A stretch of DNA of 10,669 nt, from the NCBI GenBank assembly GCA_043756275.1, contig JAYURJ010000168.1, positions 1 through 10,669 of the forward strand, in the 5' to 3' direction. The DNA comes from UKL13-2 sp043756275. GTDB lineage: Bacteria; Pseudomonadota; Gammaproteobacteria; Burkholderiales; Usitatibacteraceae. Made by a program: the position numbers and the translations under genes. Below the pieces are notes generated by a model, which did not search any database, had not been told where the DNA came from, and was given only the letters and a program-made list of their open reading frames with translations. Position 1 is the first letter of the stretch; each line of letters begins with the position of its first letter. Below, piece after piece: positions 1 through 6,412 of the stretch.

Positions 1-12
1 TGATGAACGAAA

Positions 13-38
13 CCCTTCGACAGGCTCAGGGCGAACGG
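13..38. repeat. REP-like short interspersed repeat
   Basis: The bases CCCTTCGACAGGCTCAGGG (13-31) followed by CGAACGG match from memory a short imperfect palindrome scattered between genes in many proteobacterial genomes. A CCCT/AGGG pair closes a small hairpin, and TTCG/CGAA sit further out. It lies about 85 bases beyond the stop codon of the leftward crotonase gene, a usual intergenic position for REP-type elements. Only one copy is in this window, so its repetitive nature is recalled knowledge and not shown here. Confidence 0.45.
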
Positions 39-122
39 CGACTAATCGAACAGTACTGGGTGTAGTCCCCTCTTTTGAATGGGGAATCACCGTCATGCAA
101 ATTCGTGTGCTATTTTCTGCGC

Positions 123-947
123 TCAATCCCTGAACACTGGTGGTTTTTTCTGCATGCCTGCCATCATTGCTTCCTGCAAGTCTGTCGACATCAACATTGC
201 CGCATTCCATGTCGCGATGTAATTGAGACTATCGGCCACCGAGTGATCGCGCGCATATACGATCATTTCCTTGTTGCCACGGATCGCCAGCGGCGATTTG
301 GCGGCGATCTCGGTCGCGATTTGCATCACACCTTGCAGCAATGTTTCCGGCGACTCGAACACGCGGTTCACCAGCCCAATACTATTGGCTTCGTCGCTCA
401 ATAATTTGCGCCCCGTATAGGCAAGCTCTCGGACGATGCCGTCACCAATCAGCTTCGGCAATCGTTGCAGCGTGCCGACATCGGCTGTCATACCCATGTC
501 AATTTCCTTGATGGAAAAATAGGCCTCAAGCGAGCAATAACGCATATCCGTGCAGCAAATGAGATCGATTCCCCCGCCAATGCAAGCGCCGTGGATAGCA
601 GCAAGTACTGGTTTGCGACAACGTTCGATACTGGTTAATGATGCCTGTAAATCAATAATGGTACGGCGCAGTTTTTCGCGCTTGCGGCCCTCGCAATCAT
701 CATCGACCTCATCAGCCACACCCGCCAGCATCGCGAGATCAATGCCAGAGGTAAAGTGTGCGCCGTTGCCACTGATGACCGCGACGCGCGCCTCCGATGT
801 GGTATCGATCCAGTCGAAGGCCGCGTGAATGTCAGCCCACATCGCACGGTTCATCGCGTTGGCTTTATCGGGGCGATTAATGCGAACGTGCGCGATGTGG
901 TTATCGAGCGAGACTTGCAGTGTTTCGAATGTGGGCATGGTGGTCAT
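123..947 (-). CDS. Crotonase-family delta3,5-delta2,4-dienoyl-CoA isomerase-like protein
   Basis: This 274-residue enoyl-CoA hydratase/isomerase superfamily protein most resembles dienoyl-CoA isomerase (ECH1 type). That enzyme moves the double bonds of 3,5-dienoyl-CoA to 2,4-dienoyl-CoA so that unsaturated fatty acids can enter beta-oxidation. The crotonase pattern is clear: an oxyanion-hole glycine in SGID (67-70) and the GACIGGGID block (120-128). The three acidic residues of mammalian ECH1 appear with the same spacing: Asp128, Glu148 (in IKEID) and Asp156 (in TADVG). The flanking strings ADVGTLQRLPK and ARDHSVADSLNY also agree with ECH1. Ordinary hydratases carry a Glu pair instead, so isomerase is favoured over hydratase. 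The ATG at 947 gives a normal-length protein. It lies 16 bases after the dienoyl-CoA reductase-like gene and is probably cotranscribed with it. The exact substrate is not shown by sequence. Confidence 0.87.
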   Translation of the reverse strand: MTTMPTFETLQVSLDNHIAHVRINRPDKANAMNRAMWADIHAAFDWIDTTSEARVAVISGNGAHFTSGIDLAMLAGVADEVDDDCEGRKREKLRRTIIDLQASLTSIERCRKPVLAAIHGACIGGGIDLICCTDMRYCSLEAYFSIKEIDMGMTADVGTLQRLPKLIGDGIVRELAYTGRKLLSDEANSIGLVNRVFESPETLLQGVMQIATEIAAKSPLAIRGNKEMIVYARDHSVADSLNYIATWNAAMLMSTDLQEAMMAGMQKKPPVFRD

Positions 948-963
948 TTGAGTCTCCGACAGT

Positions 964-1803
964 TTATTTTTTCGCAGCTAAGGCTTGAGCCTTCATCATT
1001 TTTTCCGCCCCAATGTTGAAGATCGCCGACCCAGCCAGATTCTGCCCGCCGTCGGTAACGAGCACAGTGCCGCTCACGTAGGAGGCCAGCGGCGAGGATA
1101 AAAATACCGCGACCTGCCCGATTTCATCGGCCGTGCCCATTCGCCCCAGCGGAATGCCCGCCACCAATTGCGCCAGCGCATCCGGGCTGGAGAGGCGTTT
1201 CATGCCTTCGGTGCCTTCGATGGGGCCTGGCACGATACTGTTGCAGCGGATGCCGTATTTCCCCCATTCAAGCGCCAGATTTTTCATCATCATATCGATA
1301 CCGGCCTTGGCTGCCGCGACGTGCACCTGATAGGCGTAAGGCATGTAAGCTTGACCTGCAGAAATAAAAATAATGGACCCCTTCGTTTCCTGCAACTGTG
1401 AAAACGCTGCGCGCGACGCGTTGAACGAGCCCATGAGGTCGATATCGATAACGGTCTTGAATCCGTTCGGCGACAGGTGTTCGGCCGGCACCAGAAAATT
1501 CCCTGCTGCGCCGCACACCAGCACATCGATTGGCCCCAGCTCGGTTTTGGTCTTTGCCAGCGCAGCTTCAAGGGCGGCGAATTCGCGCACATCGGCGACT
1601 TCAGTGCATACCTTCGCACCGAGCGCTCGCAATTGGGCGGCGGCGTTATCGAGCTTCTCTTGCGTGCGACCGCAGATGGCGATGTTGGCACCGAGTGCCG
1701 CGAAGTTTTTCGCTACACCTAGATTGATACCGCTTCCGCCGCCGGTGATAAATACGGTCTTGCCTTTGAAAAGTTCCTTCGAAAAATACGAGGTGATATT
1801 CAT
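964..1803 (-). CDS. SDR-family 2,4-dienoyl-CoA reductase-like protein (DECR2 type)
   Basis: This 279-residue short-chain dehydrogenase/reductase resembles peroxisomal 2,4-dienoyl-CoA reductase, which uses NADPH to reduce 2,4-dienoyl-CoA to a 3-enoyl-CoA. The nucleotide-binding loop is TGGGSGINLG (20-29), with Asn where many SDRs have Gly. Family strings include CGAAGNF (97-103), LSPNGFKTVIDID (110-122), QVHVAAAKAG (159-168), PGPIEGTEG (192-200) and SPLASYVSG (237-245). The usual SDR tyrosine, four residues before Lys166, is Val162. That fits dienoyl-CoA reductases, which lack the classical YxxxK; Asp122 and Lys166 align with the peroxisomal enzyme's active site. The ATG at 1803 is preferred over a TTG at 1851 because AGGA lies six bases before it and the product then has the family's N-terminus. 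About 26 residues follow the terminal DGG motif. It is first in an apparent two-gene unit with the dienoyl-CoA isomerase. Confidence 0.85.
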   Translation of the reverse strand: MNITSYFSKELFKGKTVFITGGGSGINLGVAKNFAALGANIAICGRTQEKLDNAAAQLRALGAKVCTEVADVREFAALEAALAKTKTELGPIDVLVCGAAGNFLVPAEHLSPNGFKTVIDIDLMGSFNASRAAFSQLQETKGSIIFISAGQAYMPYAYQVHVAAAKAGIDMMMKNLALEWGKYGIRCNSIVPGPIEGTEGMKRLSSPDALAQLVAGIPLGRMGTADEIGQVAVFLSSPLASYVSGTVLVTDGGQNLAGSAIFNIGAEKMMKAQALAAKK

Positions 1804-1870
1804 GTTTAGTCCTGATGGCGGATTAGGAAATTTGTATTGCGCTGATGGCAAAGCAGCAATATTTTACGTC

Positions 1871-1899
1871 GCGTCTGACGCATCCCGAAAAAAATGCGT
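1871..1899. promoter_or_regulatory. Possible operator dyads upstream of the dienoyl-CoA gene pair
   Basis: Two overlapping inverted repeats lie in the 171-base spacer between the divergent genes at 1803 and 1975. GCGTCTGACGC (1871-1881) is a perfect 5-bp dyad around one central base. ACGCAT (1878-1883) pairs with ATGCGT (1894-1899). The site is about 70 bases upstream of the SDR start, where a regulator of divergent promoters could bind. No convincing -35/-10 pair was found, so this is weak positional evidence only. Confidence 0.22.
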
Positions 1900-1974
1900 T
1901 GCGTTTTATAAATGTTGTCCCAAGCCACGTAAGATAGAAGCGTTTACGCTGATTTCCCACCGTATTTTTCAAGC

Positions 1975-2391
1975 ATGACCACTCCTGAACCCACCTCCAT
2001 CGAATCCCTGATTACCGACGTTGAAGTTGAGTGCCGCATGCGCACGACAAAAATTCGTCAAGTCTCGCGAATGAAAGATGTGTTGCAATTGAAAGAAGTG
2101 CGTCTGGATGAGGCGCTTCAATCACGCGCGTTGGAAATTCGTGGCATCAGCCAATTGGAGCTCGCCGCAGAGGTGCGCATGCGCGAAATTCTCGATGGCC
2201 ACATGGTCGAGCTACGCGCGCAGCGTGATGTGCAGATGCTCGAGCAGGCGCGCAGCTATTTTCTGCATCGCGAATGGAGCTGCCTGAAAGGCGTTTTTCC
2301 TTTGCTGTTTCGCGAGGCCGAAATCGAATCAGAAAAAATTCTTGGTCGTCTTGAGCGCGAAATGGACGTACGACGCAAGCGGTCACGATAG
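1975..2391 (+). CDS. Hypothetical charged, helical protein
   Basis: I do not recognise this 138-residue protein. It is rich in Arg, Glu, Leu and Met, has very few Gly or Pro after residue 10, and reads as long amphipathic helices with alternating charged and hydrophobic positions (about residues 15-95 and 105-135). It may form coiled coil. No signal peptide or membrane segment is visible, and no catalytic motif was found. The tail RRKRSR is basic. It starts divergently from the dienoyl-CoA reductase gene and ends 38 bases before the SMR efflux gene. There is no clear Shine-Dalgarno sequence before the ATG at 1975, and a later ATG at 2038 (residue 22) is possible. The open frame, lack of a competing frame and gene-like spacing support a real gene. 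Confidence 0.6.
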   Translation: MTTPEPTSIESLITDVEVECRMRTTKIRQVSRMKDVLQLKEVRLDEALQSRALEIRGISQLELAAEVRMREILDGHMVELRAQRDVQMLEQARSYFLHREWSCLKGVFPLLFREAEIESEKILGRLEREMDVRRKRSR

Positions 2392-2429
2392 ACCATCATT
2401 ACAATAATCTCCTGCGAGTAAATATCTCA

Positions 2430-2759
2430 ATGCATTCAGCCTGGTATTTCTTAAGCGGCGCAATCCTGTTTGAAGTCGCGGGCACAGTTTGCATGAAGCT
2501 CTCGCGGGGCTTCACTGAAATTACCCCCAGCATCATGATGTTCGCGTTTTACGCTTGCGCATTCGCCCTCAACACGGTCGCGGTGAAAACGATTGAACTC
2601 AGTGTGGCCTACGCGATCTGGTCCGGTGTGGGCACCGCGCTGACGGGTGCGATCGGTATACTTTATTTCAAGGAACCGGCGACGGCGCTCAAGATGGTGT
2701 CGCTAACGTTGATTGTGGTTGGTGTGATGGGGTTGCATTCGGCATCGGTGGCTAAGTAA
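2430..2759 (+). CDS. Small multidrug resistance (SMR) family efflux protein
   Basis: This 109-residue, four-helix inner-membrane protein is close in size and pattern to EmrE. SMR proteins work as dual-topology dimers that exchange protons for hydrophobic cations. Glu15 in helix 1 (ILFEVAGTVCMKLSRGF) corresponds to the essential EmrE Glu14, and the helix-3 signature AYAIWSGVGTALTG (about 61-74) is intact. The sequence after the key Glu is VAGT, as in the Qac/EmrE and polyamine-type branches, and not the VVWA of guanidinium (Gdx/SugE) exporters, so a drug or polyamine substrate is more likely than guanidinium. It is a single gene with no paired SMR partner nearby, so a homodimer is expected. 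The start has no strong Shine-Dalgarno; it follows the hypothetical gene by 38 bases and may share its transcript. Confidence 0.92.
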   Translation: MHSAWYFLSGAILFEVAGTVCMKLSRGFTEITPSIMMFAFYACAFALNTVAVKTIELSVAYAIWSGVGTALTGAIGILYFKEPATALKMVSLTLIVVGVMGLHSASVAK

Positions 2760-2874
2760 CAGACGTAAAGTTTATGTATTTATGTTATTTAAAAACTATA
2801 GCGTCGGCGCGGCTCTCAGGCATAAATAACTCTGAAACGCGCACCAGTGCTTGTTCTACGTAGATTCATGTCAA

Positions 2875-2906
2875 TTGGTACTCTGCACTAACTGGCAATT
2901 TATATT
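2875..2906 (+). promoter_or_regulatory. Weak candidate promoter for the WcbI-GSCFA gene
   Basis: The 167-base spacer 2760-2926 is AT-rich. TTGGTA (2875-2880) resembles a -35 element, and TATATT (2901-2906) is one base from the -10 consensus. The spacing of 20 bases is longer than ideal. The -10 sits 20 bases before the ATG at 2927, and no Shine-Dalgarno is seen, so a very short leader is implied. Low confidence. Confidence 0.22.
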
Positions 2907-2926
2907 TCCTGTTTCGACATTCATTT

Positions 2927-5167
2927 ATGCCGATTTCAAAAGAAACCATCATTGCCGCATTCAATCGCTTTCTGGGGCGCGCGCCTGAATCAGAAAGCGT
3001 CATTCATGCGCATCAGATTTTTTCTACCGAGGAGCAACTCGCCAACGCGCTGACCAGTTCACAGGAATATGCGCTAAAAAAGCGGCGGGACGAGCAGAAC
3101 GCGAGGAAAAGTAAACGACGCGGTAAGAACATTGATATGCCAGCACACGTGTCGACATCGGCAATCCGAGTGACCATTTTTGGGAATTGCTCGGCAACAA
3201 CGTTGGCAAAGCTCATGCAGGCGATGACTGGCGATATCGTCGCGACCGCAGTGGAAGCCAACGCCACCATGATCGCCAATCTGTGCGCTGGCAAGCTGGA
3301 TCATGCCTTGTGGATAGAACAAAGCGACCTCATTTTCATTCAGGAAATCGGTGAAATCCTGACGCTGATCCAGACACAGTTTCCGCTGCACAACCACAAG
3401 GTGCGACGCTTCCCGTTCATTCATTTCCCGGCTTTTCATCCGGATATTGTTTATGTTCAGAGCAAACGGCAAGGCATTCATATTCAGGGGCCGCTCGGCG
3501 AATACCAGTCGGCCATTGCGCTCGGCGGGTGGCTGGAGGGGCTGAGCGTTAAGGAAACACTAACGCTGTTTCGGCACGACGTTTACGCGGCGCTAGGCTA
3601 TTACGACTACTGGGAAATCTCCCAAAAAATGATGGTCGATGTCGGTGCAGGTGCCGGATTTTCCATGCTCGACTTGCTGGAGAAATGGCATCGCCGCGGC
3701 TGCTGGTTATATTCGATCAACCATCCAAAGCCCTTCGTACTAGCCGATATGGCACGTCGGATGCTGACACGGGAAGGCATCACGACGTTGCCCGATGTTG
3801 AACACTTTGTAGCCGATGGCTTCACCATCGGGCCAGCGTGGCCGGTGTACCCGGAAATCGGCAAGGCGCTTGGCGTTGAGGGCCACTATTACTTCAAGTG
3901 CATCGAGGCGTATGGCCCGCGTGAAAAACCGATTTTGATGTTGAACCTCCATGACTATGTGGCACATTCCTATGCTCTGTTCACGCAAGTCGGTCGTGAT
4001 GATTTGCATTGCGATCGGCTGGCGTTACCGCGGTTTCAGAACCTGAAACGATTTGTTGACTTGCAGGTTGAGAATGCGCCTGGATCCGTCGCCGCCATTA
4101 CTGCGCCAGCTGTCGAAAAACGCAGCAATCCCTACGCGGCACTGCCGGATCATCAATTCTGGCGGCGCGCGATTGAAAATGTGGCCGCAGAAAATGTTGA
4201 CCCAGTCGTCCGTGCGAAATTTCCGATCAGCCAGCATGATCGCGTGGCGACTGCGGGGAGTTGTTTTGCGCAGCACATCTCAGCGTCGCTGACCGGTCAG
4301 GGATTCAATTTTTTTGTGCCCGAAAAAAATTCTGCCCTCTCACCTGAGGAAGCGATGCGTCGTCAGTACGGCACTTTCTCGGCACGTTATGGTAATCTCT
4401 ATACCGCGCGCCAACTCATTCAACTGTTTGATCGCGCCTACGACCGATTTATTCCCATTGACGATCATTGGCTTCGGGACGACGGCAAGTTCGTCGATCC
4501 GTTCCGACCGCAAGTCGAGCCGGATGGCTTCGCGTCGCGGGATGAATTGGTGCGGGCGAGATCGCAGCATTTTGCGGCGGTCCGCGAGATGTTTGAACAG
4601 CTCGACGTTTTTGTCTTCACGCTGGGCCTCACTGAAGCCTGGCGGTCGCGCATTGACGGTGCGGTCTATCCGCTGGCACCGGGGATTGTAGCGGGCCAGA
4701 TGGACGATGCAGCCCATGAATTTGTCAACTTTGATGTCAATGAAGTCATCTCCGATATGCGGCTCTTTGTCGAACGACTTCGCCAAGTGAATCCTAGAGC
4801 CAGATTGATCATCACGGTATCACCCGTGCCCTTGATCGCGACGTTTGAGAATCGCCACGTGCTGGTATCGACAACGCTTAGCAAATCCGTTTTGCGCACC
4901 GCAGCCGACGAAATTACCCGCAATGATCCGCTGAGCGATTATTTCCCATCGTATGAAATTATCACCGGCAATTATTCACGCGGTGCCTACTTTGAAAAAG
5001 ACCTTCGGTCCGTTGCCCCTGCCGGGGTGCGGCACGTGATGCGATTGTTTTTTGCTCACTTCGCGCCCGCAGAAAGCAATTCTCCACTCGCCGAGGAAAT
5101 TACCCGGGAAAGTACCGCCGTGCGCGAAATCATTTGCGACGAAGAGGCTATCGACAAACAAGCATGA
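2927..5167 (+). CDS. Three-part protein: DUF4214-like, WcbI-type and GSCFA domains
   Basis: This 746-residue protein seems to join three modules. Residues 1-50 contain FNRFLGRAPE and a SSQEY motif, like the DUF4214-type helical domains found before some glycan enzymes. A basic linker follows (51-68, many Lys/Arg). Residues about 80-385 begin with RVTIFGNCSA, the opening of WcbI-type polysaccharide-biosynthesis domains; WcbI takes part in capsule formation in Burkholderia pseudomallei and binds CoA. Residues about 430-715 match the GSCFA family, related to SGNH esterases: ATAGSCFAQHIS (441-452), TLGLTEAW (565-572), SPVP (632-635) and DYFPSYEI (671-678). Ser445 and Cys446 lie in the naming motif. 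There is no signal peptide or membrane helix, so it is probably cytoplasmic. A role adding or removing acyl groups on a surface glycan is inferred. No glycosyltransferase or capsule genes adjoin it, which is unusual. The ATG at 2927 lacks a clear Shine-Dalgarno. Confidence 0.78.
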   Translation: MPISKETIIAAFNRFLGRAPESESVIHAHQIFSTEEQLANALTSSQEYALKKRRDEQNARKSKRRGKNIDMPAHVSTSAIRVTIFGNCSATTLAKLMQAMTGDIVATAVEANATMIANLCAGKLDHALWIEQSDLIFIQEIGEILTLIQTQFPLHNHKVRRFPFIHFPAFHPDIVYVQSKRQGIHIQGPLGEYQSAIALGGWLEGLSVKETLTLFRHDVYAALGYYDYWEISQKMMVDVGAGAGFSMLDLLEKWHRRGCWLYSINHPKPFVLADMARRMLTREGITTLPDVEHFVADGFTIGPAWPVYPEIGKALGVEGHYYFKCIEAYGPREKPILMLNLHDYVAHSYALFTQVGRDDLHCDRLALPRFQNLKRFVDLQVENAPGSVAAITAPAVEKRSNPYAALPDHQFWRRAIENVAAENVDPVVRAKFPISQHDRVATAGSCFAQHISASLTGQGFNFFVPEKNSALSPEEAMRRQYGTFSARYGNLYTARQLIQLFDRAYDRFIPIDDHWLRDDGKFVDPFRPQVEPDGFASRDELVRARSQHFAAVREMFEQLDVFVFTLGLTEAWRSRIDGAVYPLAPGIVAGQMDDAAHEFVNFDVNEVISDMRLFVERLRQVNPRARLIITVSPVPLIATFENRHVLVSTTLSKSVLRTAADEITRNDPLSDYFPSYEIITGNYSRGAYFEKDLRSVAPAGVRHVMRLFFAHFAPAESNSPLAEEITRESTAVREIICDEEAIDKQA

Positions 5168-5209
5168 AAATGGCGCCCGGCACCCAGCCGCGCGACCACA
5201 CTGCCATTC

Positions 5210-5230
5210 GCACCGCCAAAGTTGCGGTGC
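5210..5230. terminator. Hairpin downstream of the WcbI-GSCFA gene
   Basis: GCACCGC (5210-5216) and GCGGTGC (5224-5230) form a perfect 7-bp GC-rich stem with a 7-base loop, 43 bases beyond the stop codon at 5167. It could end or stabilise the upstream transcript. No T-run follows, so it is not a standard intrinsic terminator. Nothing else was seen in the 130-base spacer 5168-5297. Confidence 0.25.
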
Positions 5231-5297
5231 ATCGCTAAACCGCCAATTTGCCGCCGCCTTGGCCGTAGCATGCCTCCAATTACCCGTTGGAGGACAC

Positions 5298-5573
5298 ATG
5301 CTGCAAGTACAACATCTCAGCAAATCCTATGCTGCCCGCCAAGTGGTGTCGGATGTTTCGTTCGATGCAGCGCCAGGCCAGATCATCGGCTTGCTCGGCC
5401 CAAACGGCGCGGGAAAAACTACCACTGTTTCGATGATTTGTGGCTTGACAGCGGCGGATCAGGGAAGCGTGCTGCCTTATGGCTAGCGCATTGATAGTGA
5501 CAGCAGCGCAGTCAAACGCAAGGTCGGGCTTGTGACGCAGGACATCCCCCTGCAAAGCCGGGGCTCCCGCTGA
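5298..5573 (+). pseudogene. Decayed 5' remnant of an ABC transporter ATPase gene
   Basis: A strong Shine-Dalgarno (GGAGG, 5289-5293) precedes an ATG at 5298 that opens a typical ATP-binding subunit of an ABC-2-type exporter: the N-terminal strand MLQVQHLSKSYAAR, a complete Walker A GPNGAGKTT, and CGLTAADQGSVL. An in-frame TAG at 5484-5486 ends it after 62 residues. The same frame continues beyond the stop as clear ABC sequence (RIDSD, then KRKVGLVTQDIPL with the Q-loop glutamine). The similarity is lost near 5552, and a TGA follows at 5571. The signature motif, Walker B and H-loop are all absent, because the convergent hydrolase gene ends at 5576. CAG to TAG is the simplest origin of the stop (GQRI to G-stop-RI). 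The fragment cannot form a working ATPase. No permease gene is present. The 62-residue piece may still be translated, given its intact ribosome binding site. Confidence 0.83.
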
Positions 5574-5575
5574 CG

Positions 5576-6412
5576 CTACGCCAACAAAAATGCCCGCACC
5601 GCCTCAATCTGTGATGCCTCCTGAAACATCGGCGCATGACCGACGTGTGCGAATTCAATGCCGCGTACACCTGCCTTGCGGCACATGCTGTCAAAGGTCT
5701 CCTTCAACAACAAATCTGAATCGATCCCACGCGTGATGAGTACCGGACAACCGACCTTTTCCCATACCGCGGACAAATCCACGTCCTGAATCGCGCCGAT
5801 CTTGAACGCGTCGCCGATGCCCGGATCATAGCGAAATTGCCAACTCCCGTCGGCCGATTGCCTCACCAGCGGCACCGTCAACTCGCGCCAGGTTTCGTCT
5901 GACATTTCGCCGAACGGACTGACCGCGCGCACTGCCATCACAATGGATTCAAAATCTGCAAAGCGCGGCGACGCACCGAGATACATTGAGATACGCTCCA
6001 GTGACGCCTTGGGAATAAATGCGCCGACATCATTGATGACCATGCGCGTGATGGGTGTGTTGGTGTGCGAAGCCAGCAGCATGCCGATAATGCCCCCCAT
6101 TGACGTGCCCACCCAATGAACCGTTTCAGCACCTGAACGCGCGAGTAATGTCGTCATGTCGTTGATGTACTGGACATAGTTGTAGTCGGCTTTATTCGTG
6201 AGCCATTCGCTCTCACCGCGTCCGGCAACGTCGGGGCAAATTACCCGATACTGGCCCTGCAGGGATTTCGCCAGCGTATCGAAATCGCGGCCACAGCGTG
6301 TGAGGCCGTGTGCGCAGACGAGCACGCGTGGGTTGTCGGCTTCACCCCATTCGGTGTAATGGACGCGATGAAAGCCCGATGTGGAAAGTCCCGAGTAAAA
6401 ACAATGTCTCAT
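5576..6412 (-). CDS. Alpha/beta-fold hydrolase
   Basis: This 278-residue soluble alpha/beta hydrolase has the usual serine-hydrolase triad: nucleophile Ser104 in the elbow GTSMGG (102-107), an acid at Asp231 or Asp233 in RGIDSDLL, and His259 in VGHAPM near the C-terminus. The HG pair (35-36) probably supplies the oxyanion hole, and DVAGRGES (61-68) is the usual loop after strand 4. A short cap region covers about residues 130-200. Its ATG overlaps the stop codon of the acyl-CoA ligase as ATGA (6409-6412), so the two are translationally coupled and probably act together, perhaps by freeing an acid from an ester that the ligase then activates. The substrate cannot be read from sequence; esterase, lactonase and C-C hydrolase are all open. 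The 3' end lies three bases from the ABC remnant. Confidence 0.9.
   Translation of the reverse strand: MRHCFYSGLSTSGFHRVHYTEWGEADNPRVLVCAHGLTRCGRDFDTLAKSLQGQYRVICPDVAGRGESEWLTNKADYNYVQYINDMTTLLARSGAETVHWVGTSMGGIIGMLLASHTNTPITRMVINDVGAFIPKASLERISMYLGASPRFADFESIVMAVRAVSPFGEMSDETWRELTVPLVRQSADGSWQFRYDPGIGDAFKIGAIQDVDLSAVWEKVGCPVLITRGIDSDLLLKETFDSMCRKAGVRGIEFAHVGHAPMFQEASQIEAVRAFLLA

Noticed and set aside
66..85. TCCCC/GGGGA hairpin as terminator of the crotonase gene
   Set aside because: Only five base pairs with a 10-base loop and no T-run on the minus strand.
1373..1978. Plus-strand open frame of about 200 codons opposite the SDR
   Set aside because: It lies on the antisense strand of a well-supported gene and has no recognisable domain.
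2770..2830. AT-rich TTTATG-type repeats after the SMR gene
   Set aside because: Short, irregular and low-complexity; no defined repeat unit or binding pattern.
5052..5297. Open frame leading into the ABC fragment from inside the WcbI-GSCFA gene
   Set aside because: It overlaps that gene in another frame, has no family similarity, and the real ABC start is the ATG at 5298 with its GGAGG.
5484..5486. TAG read through or recoded in the ABC gene
   Set aside because: The reading frame also loses its 3' two thirds, so decay explains it better than recoding.
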